From Pseudorhodoplanes sp. (GTDB taxonomy: Bacteria > Pseudomonadota > Alphaproteobacteria > Rhizobiales > Xanthobacteraceae), in NCBI GenBank assembly GCA_032027085.1, contig JAVSMS010000001.1, positions 1,132,332-1,196,331 of the forward strand: 64,000 nucleotides of DNA, written 5' to 3'. Position 1 is the first letter of the stretch, and every line of letters begins with the position of its first letter. This document shows, one piece after another, positions 53,538 through 61,990 of this stretch. The notes under the pieces were generated by a model. It had not been told where the DNA came from. It was given only the letters and a program-made list of their open reading frames with translations, and did not search any database. The position numbers were made by a program, and so were the translations under genes.

Positions 53538-55364
53538 ATGGCTCCCCCACCCCTGATCCAGTTGCGTGACATCGCGCTCACCTTTGGCGGCACGCCGCTC
53601 CTCGAAAACGCCGAATTGTCGGTTTCGGCGGGCGAGCGGGTCTGCCTCGTCGGCCGCAACGGCTCCGGCAAGTCCACCCTGCTCAAGATTGCCGCCGGCC
53701 TGATTGAGCCGGACCGCGGCAGCCGTTTCCTGCAGCCTGGCGCCACGGTGCGCTATCTGCCGCAGGAGCCGGATTTCTCAGGCTTTGCGACGACATTATC
53801 CTACGTGCAGGCTGGCCTCGCGCCGGGCGACGATGCCCATCAGGCGCAATATCTGCTGGACCAGCTCGGCCTCACCGGCAGCGAAGACCCCGCGCATCTC
53901 TCCGGCGGCGAGGCGCGCCGCACGGCGCTCGCCCGCGTGCTGGCGCCGGCGCCCGATATTCTCCTGCTCGACGAGCCGACCAATCATCTCGACCTCACGA
54001 CCATCGAATGGCTGGAAGCCGAGCTGCAAGACCGCAAGTCCGCTTTGGTGCTGATCAGCCACGACCGGCGCTTCCTCGACACGCTGTCGCGCATCACCGT
54101 CTGGCTCGACCGCGGCAGGACGCGGCGGCTCGAGATCGGCTTCGAGAAATTCGAGGCGCGGCGTGACGAGATCCTCGCCGAAGAGGAACTCGAACAGCAC
54201 AAGCTCGACCGCAAGATCGTCGCGGAGGAACATTGGGTGCGCTACGGCGTCACCGCGCGGCGCAAACGCAACATGCGCCGCATGGGCGAATTGCAGGCAT
54301 TGCGGCAGAAGCGGCGCGACTATCGCGGCTCAGCCGGCAAGGCGTCGATCATTGCCGCGGAAGCGGAAAAGTCCGGCGCGCTGGTGATCGAGGCGAACAA
54401 GATCTCGAAGGCCTATAACGGCCGCCCGATCGTGAAGGATTTCTCGACCCGTACTTTCCGGGGCGACCGCATCGGCATTGTCGGCCCGAATGGCAGCGGC
54501 AAGACCACGCTGCTCTCCATGCTGATCGGCGCATTGCCGCCAGACTCCGGCACGGTGAAGCTCGGCGCCAATATCGAGATGGCGACGCTCGACCAGAGCC
54601 GCGATTCGCTCGATCCGGACTGGACGCTGAAGGAAGCGCTGACCTTTGGCCAGGGCGACACCGTCACCGTCGGCGGGCAGACAAAGCACGTTGTCGGCTA
54701 CATGAAGGACTTCCTGTTCTCGCCTGAGCAGATCGGCACGCCCCTGCGCGCGCTGTCCGGCGGTGAGCGCGGCCGCGTCATGCTGGCCCGCGCGCTGGCG
54801 AAACCCTCAAACCTTCTCGTGCTCGACGAGCCGACCAATGATCTCGATCTGGAGACACTCGACGTGCTGGAGGAAACGCTTGCCGACTATGGCGGCACCG
54901 TGATCCTGATCAGCCACGATCGCGATTTTCTCGACCGCGTGGTGAACGCCGTGATCGTGCCGGAAGGCGGCGGCAAGTGGAACGAATATGCCGGCGGCTA
55001 TTCGGACATGCTGGCGCAGCGGGGCGCCGATATCGCGATTGACAAGGGCCAGGGCAAGAATGGCGCAGGGAAAGCGCCAAAGGAAGCACGCGCCGCGCCC
55101 GCGCAGAACGGAGACAGGCCGAAACGAAAGCTCTCCTTCAACGAAAAATACGCCCTTGAAAATCTGCCGAAGCAGATGGCGAAACTGGAAGCCGACATCG
55201 CCTCATTGCAGAAGAAGCTCGACGATCCGGAGCTCTACGCGCGCGACCGCAAGGCGTTTGACGCGACATCCACCGCGCTCGCCGCCGCGCAAGCGGACCT
55301 GCATGCGGCGGAAGAGAAATGGCTGGAGCTGGAATTGCTGCGCGAGGAGATTGAGGGTGCGTAG
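53538..55364 (+). CDS. ABC-F family ATPase (Uup-like)
   Basis: 608 residues with two ATP-binding domains and no membrane segment. First domain: Walker A GRNGSGKST (about 38-46), signature LSGGEARR and LLLDEPTNHLDL. Second domain: GPNGSGKTT (about 316-324), LSGGERGR and LVLDEPTNDLDL. The C-terminal helical domain (about 535-608, KLEADIASLQKKLDDPELY) is a coiled coil like Uup. ABC-F proteins act on ribosomes or on DNA structures. The Uup-type tail suggests ribosome or branched-DNA work rather than antibiotic resistance. It is divergent from the thiolase gene and appears to use a leaderless start. Confidence 0.93.
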   Translation: MAPPPLIQLRDIALTFGGTPLLENAELSVSAGERVCLVGRNGSGKSTLLKIAAGLIEPDRGSRFLQPGATVRYLPQEPDFSGFATTLSYVQAGLAPGDDAHQAQYLLDQLGLTGSEDPAHLSGGEARRTALARVLAPAPDILLLDEPTNHLDLTTIEWLEAELQDRKSALVLISHDRRFLDTLSRITVWLDRGRTRRLEIGFEKFEARRDEILAEEELEQHKLDRKIVAEEHWVRYGVTARRKRNMRRMGELQALRQKRRDYRGSAGKASIIAAEAEKSGALVIEANKISKAYNGRPIVKDFSTRTFRGDRIGIVGPNGSGKTTLLSMLIGALPPDSGTVKLGANIEMATLDQSRDSLDPDWTLKEALTFGQGDTVTVGGQTKHVVGYMKDFLFSPEQIGTPLRALSGGERGRVMLARALAKPSNLLVLDEPTNDLDLETLDVLEETLADYGGTVILISHDRDFLDRVVNAVIVPEGGGKWNEYAGGYSDMLAQRGADIAIDKGQGKNGAGKAPKEARAAPAQNGDRPKRKLSFNEKYALENLPKQMAKLEADIASLQKKLDDPELYARDRKAFDATSTALAAAQADLHAAEEKWLELELLREEIEGA

Positions 55365-55372
55365 GCCTTGCC

Positions 55373-55438
55373 CCGTCATCCTGAGGTGCTTGCGCGGGGC
55401 TCAAGCCGACATTGTCGCCTCGCACCTCAGGATGACGG
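55373..55438. repeat. 17-bp inverted repeat spanning a gene end
   Basis: CCGTCATCCTGAGGTGC (55373-55389) and its perfect complement GCACCTCAGGATGACGG (55422-55438), 32 bases apart. This is a rhizobial intergenic palindrome type. The right arm lies inside the flavoprotein gene: it encodes the last residues Pro-Ser-Ser and its TGA stop (55427-55429). Confidence 0.75.
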
Positions 55439-56665
55439 TTTGAGGCTGACCCAAGCCGCCGCGCCCTTCCCCGCCGCTCTCCCCGTCGCAAAGCACGCCT
55501 GCAGCAGATAGCCGCCGGTCGGCGCTTCCCAGTCCAGCATTTCACCGGCGACGAAGACGCCGGGTTTTTTGTGCAGCATGAAGTTTGCATCGACGTCTCC
55601 GAACGACACACCGCCCGCAGTTGAGATCGCGCGGGTGATCGGCGCGACGCCGATCAGCGTCACCGGCACAGCCTTGAGCAGACGCGCCATCGCGTCGGGC
55701 GCGAGATCGGCGAGCTTTCCTTTCGCCAGCTCCTGCGCCAGCCCGATGGCGGCCGGAGACAAATTGACCGCCTTGCGCAGAAAATTCGACAGCGATGTCT
55801 TGCCGCGCGGTGCGCCCAATTTCTTGGCGAGTTCGGGAATGGAGACGTTAGGCAACAGATCCACAGTCAAAATGGCTTCGCCATCTCGCTCAACGGCATC
55901 CCGCAAGCGCGACGACAGCGCATAGACACCGCCGCCTTCCAGCCCCGCGCGGGAAATCATCGCTTCCCCACGCACGGTTTCGCCACCGAACGACAGCGCA
56001 ATGCGCTTCAGCGGCTGGCCTTCGAACCGATCCCGAAAGATATCCGACCACTGCACCAGAAATCCGCAATTGGCCGGACGCAGTTTCGCCACGGCAATGC
56101 CTTCGCGCCGAAGAATCTCCGCCCAGCCGCCGTCGGAACCAAGCTTCGGCCAGCTTGCGCCGCCGAGCGCGAGCACGACGACATCCGTCGCCACGCTTTG
56201 CTCATTGCCGCCGGCATCGGCAAAGACAAGCCGGCCTTGCGCGTCCCATCCCTTCCACCGGTGACGCAACGCAACGCGCACGCCCTTTGCATCCAGCCGC
56301 CGCAGCCAGGCGCGCAGCAAGGGCGACGCCTTCATGCTTTGCGGAAACACGCGTCCGCTGGAGCCGACGAAGGTGTTTTGGCCGAGCTGTTCGCTCCAGG
56401 CTCGCAGATCGTTCGGCGGGAAAGCATCGATCGCCGCGCGCAGATGCTCCGCCGCCGCACCATAGCGCGACAGAAAGCGCGGCATCGCCTCACTGTGCGT
56501 GAGGTTGAGTCCGCCGCGTCCTGCCATCAGGAACTTGCGACCGAGCGAGGGCATGCGGTCATGGACCGTGACGGCAACACCTGCATCTGCAAGCACTTCC
56601 GCCGCCATCAATCCGGCCGGCCCGCCGCCGATCACCGCCGCGGTTTTATCTGTTTTTTGCGCCAT
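55427..56665 (-). CDS. HI0933-like flavoprotein (TIGR03862 type)
   Basis: 412 residues. The FAD Rossmann motif GGGPAGLMAAEVLADAG is at about 13-29, and GRKFLMAGRGGLNLTHSE (about 47-64) and GDVDANFMLHKKPGVFVAGEMLDWEAPTGGY (given in parts near 350-380) are hallmarks of the HI0933/YhiN group, and the length fits the TIGR03862 branch. An NAD(P)H-dependent oxidoreductase role is likely but no substrate is known. The final residues and stop are supplied by a palindromic repeat, so the C-terminus may differ among relatives. It is convergent with the ABC-F gene. Confidence 0.87.
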   Translation of the reverse strand: MAQKTDKTAAVIGGGPAGLMAAEVLADAGVAVTVHDRMPSLGRKFLMAGRGGLNLTHSEAMPRFLSRYGAAAEHLRAAIDAFPPNDLRAWSEQLGQNTFVGSSGRVFPQSMKASPLLRAWLRRLDAKGVRVALRHRWKGWDAQGRLVFADAGGNEQSVATDVVVLALGGASWPKLGSDGGWAEILRREGIAVAKLRPANCGFLVQWSDIFRDRFEGQPLKRIALSFGGETVRGEAMISRAGLEGGGVYALSSRLRDAVERDGEAILTVDLLPNVSIPELAKKLGAPRGKTSLSNFLRKAVNLSPAAIGLAQELAKGKLADLAPDAMARLLKAVPVTLIGVAPITRAISTAGGVSFGDVDANFMLHKKPGVFVAGEMLDWEAPTGGYLLQACFATGRAAGKGAAAWVSLKPSS

Positions 56666-56836
56666 GCAGGTGTCGTAGCAGCCTGCAACGCACGATCAAA
56701 CTCAATCCGTCAGCCTGAGCCGGCCTCGCGAAGCAAGGCCCGAGCAAGTCGGCTGCAGCGGACTTGCGCACTATTAATTCCGATCTCGGGTGAACCCGAG
56801 ATCGGTGGGGCGACAGCCCGTGAAACCTTTGCCCGT

Positions 56837-56882
56837 CCTTCGAGGCTCGCCACTATCGCGGCTCGCACCCCCGGATGACGGT
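56837..56882. repeat. Worn copy of a rhizobial palindromic repeat
   Basis: GTCCTTCGAGGCTCGC (from about 56834) and later GGCTCGCACCCCCGGATGACGG (in two parts) resemble the rhizobial repeat whose intact form is GAGGCTCGC followed by its complement. Its arms no longer pair well. It lies just before the DUF1624 gene. Confidence 0.35.
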
Positions 56883-56909
56883 TTAGAGAATGTACGCTAC
56901 ATCAATCGA

Positions 56910-57650
56910 ATGCTTGCCCCCTCTGCAATATTCTCCGCCCGCCTGCCGGTCGTTGATATCGCCCGCGGTCTCGCGTTGGCGGCGATGGCGCTCTACCACT
57001 TCGCTTGGGACCTCGAATTCTTCGAACTCGCCGATCTCGGCGTGACCGAACATCTGCTCTGGGTCGGCTTCGCGCGCGCCATTGCCGCGAGTTTCCTGGC
57101 GCTGGTCGGCGTCGGGCTGGTGCTGGGTCATGCAAAGGGTGTGCGATGGCAGTCTTTTTTGCGGCGCCTTGCGATCATTGTCGCCGCAGCCGCGGCGATC
57201 ACGGTTCTCAGCTATTTCACCGATCCGGGCGGCATCATCTGGTTCGGCATCCTGCATTGCATCGCCGTGTCCAGCGTGCTCGGCCTTTTCTTCCTGCGTC
57301 TGCCGGTTCTCGCCGTCATTATCGCCGGCATGGCCTGCATCGCCGCGCCGCATTTCCTCACGACGGCGGCGTTCAACGGCCTCGGCTGGGTGTGGCTGGG
57401 GCTTGCGCAGGACATCATTCCGTCCAATGACTACAGTCCGCTGCTGCCGTGGTTCGGCTATGTCCTGCTCGGCATCGCGACTGCGCGGATCATTCCGCCG
57501 GAGGCTTGGCCGCAGACCTGGCGCAGCTGGCAGCCGCATGCGGCCATCTCACGCATGCTGTGCCTTGCCGGTCGCCATTCTTTGCTCGTTTATCTCGTGC
57601 ATCAGCCGATTCTGATGGGTTTGCTCTGGAGCGTGACGCAGATCAGATGA
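56910..57650 (+). CDS. DUF1624 membrane acyltransferase-like protein
   Basis: 246 residues with about seven hydrophobic segments. The start LPVVDIARGLALAAMALYHFAWDLEFF (in parts, about 12-38) with the D-x-x-RG and H-F-x-x-D pattern belongs to the DUF1624/HGSNAT-like acyltransferase group. GIIWFGILHCIAVSSVLGL and HSLLVYLVHQPILMGLLW are further family marks, with conserved His residues. It may transfer acyl groups across the membrane. The ATG at 56910 has no strong site; a GTG at 56790 lies in repeat sequence and is rejected. Its stop overlaps the next gene (ATGA). Confidence 0.8.
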   Translation: MLAPSAIFSARLPVVDIARGLALAAMALYHFAWDLEFFELADLGVTEHLLWVGFARAIAASFLALVGVGLVLGHAKGVRWQSFLRRLAIIVAAAAAITVLSYFTDPGGIIWFGILHCIAVSSVLGLFFLRLPVLAVIIAGMACIAAPHFLTTAAFNGLGWVWLGLAQDIIPSNDYSPLLPWFGYVLLGIATARIIPPEAWPQTWRSWQPHAAISRMLCLAGRHSLLVYLVHQPILMGLLWSVTQIR

Positions 57651-58783
57651 AATATGTTTTCATCCTAGCGTGGCTTGCTGTCTGCGGAGCGGATGCTGCG
57701 ATGGCGCAGACGGCATCCCGGCGCCCTCCCGAACTGCAGAAAAAGCTCGACGACTATCATCGCGCGCGCAAGGCCTTCCTCGCCGAAAGCGAAGCTTATT
57801 GGAATGCGATTGCGGAAAGGCGCAGGCTGCGCGCGCAGAAGCGCCGCAACGGCGAGGCGATCACGCGCGAGGATTATGTGCTGACGCAGCCGCCGGTCTA
57901 TACCGGACCGCCGCGGCCGGTCGATCCATCGATCCCCGAGCGCGACGAGACCATTCCGCCCAGAAAGGTCATTCCGGTCGTGGCAGATTTCCTGAAGGCC
58001 GCGCGCGAGCATTACAATTTTGTGCCGGATCGGCCGGCCAGCGAGCGCGATTTCAAGCGCGCTTATGTGCAGACCGCGCTCGCTTCCGGGCTGACGCGCG
58101 AGCAGATCATTCGCGTCTATGCCTTCGAGACCGGCGGCAACGGCACCTATGACATGCAGGCGGGCGTCAACCCGTCGAAGCCGGATTCGCGCGCGATCTC
58201 TCCGGCCATGGGCTACAACCAGTTGCTTGCGACCAACACGGTGTCACTCTTTGCCGGACATGGCGACGATTTCGTCCGCGCTCTGACGCAGAAGGCGGTG
58301 CAGCTTGACGGGGCCGGAAAGGCATCGCTCGCACGCAAGATCGAAGTCCTGCGCCGCATGATCGCGGCGAGCCGTACCGTGCCGAACCGGTGGGCCGAGC
58401 ACGACAAGCTCGCCGATACGCCGCAGGGCTACGGCATGCATGCGGCCGTGCTCGACCGCGACATCGGCCCGCTGCTGCAGACGCAGAAGCTGCTCAATTC
58501 GGTGAGCTTCGCGCGCCAGCGCGGCGTCAAGCGCGCGCTCACCGGCGCCGAGCTCGAGCTGATGAATTTCACCGGCGACGGCAACGGCATCGACATGGTG
58601 TCGATGCCGCAGGAGCTGCGCGAGATCGTGCCGACCGCGAATTTCTTCCAGCAGCGCGGCTATGAGCGCAATCCGGTCGCGCGCCGCACCGGCACCGTGG
58701 CAAGGCTCATCGCCGACATGGATCAGCGCATGGACCGCTATTCGCGGAATGCCGGCGCGAAGGAACTCATGTCACATTTTTAG
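57647..58783 (+). CDS. Secreted protein with lysozyme/transglycosylase-like core
   Basis: 378 residues: signal peptide (1-21, ending AMA-Q), a basic helical region (about 25-75), a proline-rich linker (about 79-108) and a helical core. In the core, RVYAFETGGNGTYDMQAG (about 156-173) has a single glutamate, E161, and RAISPAMGYNQLL (about 182-194) follows with a serine, glycine, tyrosine and glutamine. This is the order of the E-[ST]-x-G ... S-x-x-G-x-x-Q-x pattern of SLT lysozyme-like domains. Function is inferred, not shown. Translation is coupled to the DUF1624 gene by ATGA, suggesting a joint cell-wall job. It abuts the APC gene with no gap. Confidence 0.7.
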   Translation: MKYVFILAWLAVCGADAAMAQTASRRPPELQKKLDDYHRARKAFLAESEAYWNAIAERRRLRAQKRRNGEAITREDYVLTQPPVYTGPPRPVDPSIPERDETIPPRKVIPVVADFLKAAREHYNFVPDRPASERDFKRAYVQTALASGLTREQIIRVYAFETGGNGTYDMQAGVNPSKPDSRAISPAMGYNQLLATNTVSLFAGHGDDFVRALTQKAVQLDGAGKASLARKIEVLRRMIAASRTVPNRWAEHDKLADTPQGYGMHAAVLDRDIGPLLQTQKLLNSVSFARQRGVKRALTGAELELMNFTGDGNGIDMVSMPQELREIVPTANFFQQRGYERNPVARRTGTVARLIADMDQRMDRYSRNAGAKELMSHF

Positions 58784-60244
58784 TTAATTCCGCGGTCCCG
58801 GTCCGCCGACGTCTTCCATGATCGGGTCGATCGGCTTCACCCCGGTGGCGCGGTTGATCCAGACCGTGACCAGCCACAGCACGATCCCGATCGCGATCAG
58901 CACGCCGGCGATCTTGTACTGCACCGGATCGCGCCCGGTCCACGGCCCAACCAGAAACGCACAGGACAGGGCGCCGAGCACCGGCAGGATGGTCGGGGTG
59001 CGGAAATGCGCATGCCGCACATTGTCCCGCCGCAGCGCCAGCACCGCCACATTCACCACCGTGAACACGCAGAGCAGCAACAGCGCCGTGGTGCCGCCGA
59101 GCGCAGGGATTTCGCCGACAAAGGTGATCAGCGCGAAGGCGAGCAAGGTGGTGAAGACAATCGCCACAAAGGGCGTGCGGCGCGTGTGATGCACGCGGCC
59201 GAGCAGGCGCGGCAGCACACGCTCGCGGCTCATGCCATAGACCAGCCGGCTCGCCATCAGCATGTTGATCAGCGCGGTGTTGGCCACCGCGAACATGGTA
59301 ATGAAACCGAAAATCCAGACCGGGAAGTCCGGCGCGCCGGCGGCCACCACTTTCAGCAGCGGGGTCTCGCCCTGCGCCAGCTCCGCCGGCGGCACCAGGG
59401 TGATCGCCGAAATCGACACCAGGATGTAGATCGCGCAGGTGAACAACAGGCCGATGAGCAGCATCTTCGGGAAGGTGCCGACCGGATCTTTGGTCTCCTC
59501 TGCCATGTTGACGGAATCCTCGAAGCCGACCATGGCGAAGAAGGCGAGCGTCGTTGCCGCCACCACCGGCCAGACCCAGTGCATGTCGGGCGACGTCTTG
59601 AACTCGAAGGCGCGCGAGACGTCGCCCTGTCCGAGCCCGATCGCCCACGTCCCGATGACGATGATGATGAGCAGGCCGGTCAGCTCGATGGTGGTGAGGA
59701 TGACATTCGCCACCAGGCTCTCGCCGACGCCCCGGAAATTGATCGCCGCCACCGCCGCCATGAAGGCGAGGCCCATCAGCGTGATGCCGATGCCTGCCTG
59801 CAGATTCAGCCCGAGGGCATTGGAGAAATTCGCGGCAAAGGCGCGCGAGGCGGTGGACGCCGAGGTGATGCCGGACGACATCACCGCGAAGGCGATGATG
59901 AAGGTGACGAAATGGATGCCGAAGGCGCGATGCGTGTAGAGCGCCGCGCCCGCCGCGCGCGGATATTTGGTGACCAGTTCGAGATAGGAGAAGGCGGTGA
60001 TCAGCGCCACCGCGAAGGCGGAGAGAAAGGGCAGCCACACCACCCCGCCCACCTGCTTCGCCACCTGCCCGGTCAGCGCATAGATGCCGGTGCCGAGAAT
60101 GTCGCCGACGATGAACAGCAGCAGCAGCCACGGGCCGATCACCCGTTTCAGCTCCGGCCCGTCATGCGTGCGGGTCGCGGTATCATGTGCGGAGGTCTCA
60201 GATACAGGGGTTTTGGAAGCGCCGGCGGTCGCATCGGTGGTCAT
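58784..60244 (-). CDS. APC-superfamily amino acid permease
   Basis: 486 residues with twelve membrane helices. The first helix has the unwound GDILGTGIYALTG (about 47-59) that binds substrate carboxyl and amine in LeuT-fold carriers. The segment VGFEDSVNMAEETKDP (about 241-256) is typical of the cationic and polyamine APC subfamilies. It takes amino acids up with protons; specificity is open. The stop at 58784 is adjacent to the stop of the lysozyme-like gene, so the transcripts must overlap. The polar N-terminus (to about 35) is rich in Thr and Ala. Confidence 0.9.
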   Translation of the reverse strand: MTTDATAGASKTPVSETSAHDTATRTHDGPELKRVIGPWLLLLFIVGDILGTGIYALTGQVAKQVGGVVWLPFLSAFAVALITAFSYLELVTKYPRAAGAALYTHRAFGIHFVTFIIAFAVMSSGITSASTASRAFAANFSNALGLNLQAGIGITLMGLAFMAAVAAINFRGVGESLVANVILTTIELTGLLIIIVIGTWAIGLGQGDVSRAFEFKTSPDMHWVWPVVAATTLAFFAMVGFEDSVNMAEETKDPVGTFPKMLLIGLLFTCAIYILVSISAITLVPPAELAQGETPLLKVVAAGAPDFPVWIFGFITMFAVANTALINMLMASRLVYGMSRERVLPRLLGRVHHTRRTPFVAIVFTTLLAFALITFVGEIPALGGTTALLLLCVFTVVNVAVLALRRDNVRHAHFRTPTILPVLGALSCAFLVGPWTGRDPVQYKIAGVLIAIGIVLWLVTVWINRATGVKPIDPIMEDVGGPGPRN

Positions 60245-60354
60245 GGCCCGATCCTTTCGCAGCTAGGCGTTGGCCGCACCGGCCGCGCCGGAGCGCATCA
60301 TACGGCACTCAGTATTTTTCGCCGGACGCGGGAGAGTCAATGCAGGTGATTTTC

Positions 60355-60392
60355 ACCCTCCCCTCAGGCGGCCCTTCCCACAAGGGGAGGGT
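60355..60392. repeat. 10-bp inverted repeat near small genes
   Basis: ACCCTCCCCT (60355-60364) and AGGGGAGGGT (60383-60392) with an 18-base loop, between the APC gene start (60244) and the stop of a small gene (60408). It may act as a transcription end for the latter. Confidence 0.5.
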
Positions 60393-60407
60393 CACAAAGA
60401 ATACGCA

Positions 60408-60620
60408 CTAGACCGCCTTGCCGCCCATCGCGGCTTCGCCGGCCGCGCGCTGCGGCACCTCGATCGACACGCCGAGGCCTTCCTTGATGGAATTGCTCGC
60501 GGCGCCCGCCGCGGATTCGAACGCCGCTTCCTTGGTGGCGTAACTGCCCATCACCTTGCCGTTGTGGTCGATGGCCCAGCCGTCTTCATGCCGGATAATC
60601 TTGTAGGCTGCCTGTCCCAT
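60408..60620 (-). CDS. 70-residue DUF2188-like protein
   Basis: The chain reads MGQAAYKIIRHEDGWAIDHNG and then GKVMGSYATKEAAFESAAGAAS. The pattern tyrosine-x-I-x-x-x-x-DGW followed by a turn and a helix with lysines and alanines resembles the DUF2188 fold, a small domain in stress-related proteins. The ATG at 60620 follows AGGAG, a strong site. It may form a unit with the DUF6496-type gene upstream on the same strand (60671-60877). No function is known. Confidence 0.75.
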   Translation of the reverse strand: MGQAAYKIIRHEDGWAIDHNGKVMGSYATKEAAFESAAGAASNSIKEGLGVSIEVPQRAAGEAAMGGKAV

Positions 60621-60670
60621 ATCCGCTCCTGTATGACCTGTGCGCTGACTTGCGTCACCTATTTCGCCCG

Positions 60671-60877
60671 TTATTTGCGCCGCGATGATTTGCGCTTGCT
60701 CTTGCGTTTCGGCACTTTCTTGCCCTTCGCGCGCGCCTCCGACAGCCCGATGGCGATCGCCTGTTTGCGGCTCGTCACCTTCTTCTTGCTGCGGCCGCTG
60801 CGCAGCGTTCCCTTCTTGCGTTTCTTCATGGCGCGCTCGACATCCTTCGATGCCGAACGGGAATATTTGCGTGCCAT
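60671..60877 (-). CDS. DUF6496-type small basic protein
   Basis: 68 residues, about half Lys, Arg and Ser. The core TLRSGRSKKKVTSRKQAIAI with GLSEARAKGKKVPKRK matches the DUF6496 pattern (SRKQAIAIGLSEARAKG). The charge and helix-forming repeats suggest DNA or RNA binding, like histone-tail proteins, but no activity is known. The ATG at 60877 follows GAGGAGAG in the minus direction. It is divergent from the cysteine-rich gene at 61056. Confidence 0.8.
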   Translation of the reverse strand: MARKYSRSASKDVERAMKKRKKGTLRSGRSKKKVTSRKQAIAIGLSEARAKGKKVPKRKSKRKSSRRK

Positions 60878-61055
60878 ATCGCTCTCCTCGCAATGGGTTG
60901 GTCATGGGCGCCGCGTGAGCCGGCCTCGGAACCAACGCCGTGTAACAAAAATTGTTGCATTGCGGACACGGAACAACCCTGCCCCGGGCGCATTAAGAGA
61001 CGTCGCGCCGCCCTCAGCGCGTCACAAGAAGACTTGCAAGAAGGAAAAGACCTTG

Positions 61056-61229
61056 ATGCGCGGATTCCGCTGCGCCGGCTGTGGCCGGGCGCTCGATGCC
61101 GTACGCTCCTGCAAATATCGCAACGAACGCTTCTACTGTTCCGAATTCTGCTCCGAAGATGACGAGGCGAAAAAGCCGCCGCTGAGCATCTGGGACTATC
61201 CGGCGTCGCCGACACAAACCGGTTTGTGA
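61056..61229 (+). CDS. 57-residue cysteine-rich zinc-finger-like protein
   Basis: Four spaced cysteines form CAGC (6-9) and CSEFC (28-32); a further cysteine is C19. The chain FRCAGCGRALDAVRSCKYRN followed by ERFYCSEFC suggests a treble-clef zinc site. The ATG at 61056 follows AAGGAA. A larger frame running upstream from 60270 is not coding. Similar tiny proteins occur in rhizobia. Binding to RNA, protein or metal is possible; I know no function. Confidence 0.65.
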   Translation: MRGFRCAGCGRALDAVRSCKYRNERFYCSEFCSEDDEAKKPPLSIWDYPASPTQTGL

Positions 61230-61436
61230 AACCTGCCGCTCGCGATTCGGCGCTCCCGCGCCGGCCGGTGCCGGCTCACGCATTGGTGAATATCCGCGCG
61301 ATTGATGCGCCGCTTTCTCCGTCTGATCTGTGGACAGGCGGGCCGCGCCGGCGGAAGCTTGCCGCCTTTTCAAAGGGGGGAGAATACGCAGCGCCGCGTT
61401 TATTCCGCGGCCATTGAGGCATGGAAGGAGAACGCC

Positions 61437-61856
61437 ATGAAAGTCCGGGACGCAATGCACAAGGGTTGCGAATGGGTCGCCCCCGAAACCAAGGTGTCCG
61501 AGATCGCCCACAAGATGCGGCACAGCGACATCGGCGCAATGCCGGTCGGCGAGAATGACAAGCTGATCGGCATGGTCACCGACCGCGACATCTGCTGCAA
61601 GGGTTTCGCGAATGGCATGGACGCGGACGCGCTCACGGCGCGCGACGTGATGACCATGGGCATCGTTTATTGTCACGACAGCGACGATCTGGCGGAAGCG
61701 GCCGATCTCATGGAGAGCCGGCAGATCCGCCGTCTGCCGGTGATCGACGCCAACAAGCGCATGGTCGGCATGCTTTCGCTCGGCGACGTCTCGCACGCGG
61801 CTACGCAGAGGGTCACGGCCGAGGTCGCGAAAGCGGTGAGTGCGCATCACGGGTGA
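61437..61856 (+). CDS. Paired CBS-domain protein
   Basis: 139 residues with two CBS modules. The first spans about 1-60 (VRDAMHKGCEWVAPETKVSEI, then PVGENDKLIGMVTDRDI), the second about 68-130 (ARDVMTMGIVYCHDSDDLAE, then LPVIDANKRMVGMLSLGDV). Such pairs bind adenine nucleotides as an energy or redox sensor, often controlling a partner enzyme or channel. No partner gene is adjacent. The ATG at 61437 follows GGAAGGAG. Similar stand-alone CBS proteins are common in rhizobia. Confidence 0.9.
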   Translation: MKVRDAMHKGCEWVAPETKVSEIAHKMRHSDIGAMPVGENDKLIGMVTDRDICCKGFANGMDADALTARDVMTMGIVYCHDSDDLAEAADLMESRQIRRLPVIDANKRMVGMLSLGDVSHAATQRVTAEVAKAVSAHHG

Positions 61857-61898
61857 TGTAAGATCGCCTTTGGCTTGACCGCGCCGCGAACAGGGCTA

Positions 61899-61918
61899 CC
61901 TCCCCTTATGAGGGGAGG
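61899..61918. repeat. 8-bp palindrome after the CBS gene
   Basis: CCTCCCCT (61899-61906) and AGGGGAGG (61911-61918) with a TATG loop, 43 bases past the CBS gene stop. It resembles the repeat at 60355-60392 in its core CTCCCC/GGGGAG and probably belongs to the same family. No T run. Confidence 0.5.
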
Positions 61919-61990
61919 CAGCCCGATTTTGCCGCACCGCCGAGCCAGATGCGATCGCCCTGCCCGCGGGGAGGGTGGGAAAGATGCCCC

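Noticed and set aside
59006-60349. A 447-codon plus-strand frame opposite the APC permease
   Set aside because: The permease has twelve good membrane helices on the minus strand; the opposite product is low-complexity His/Arg/Glu sequence.
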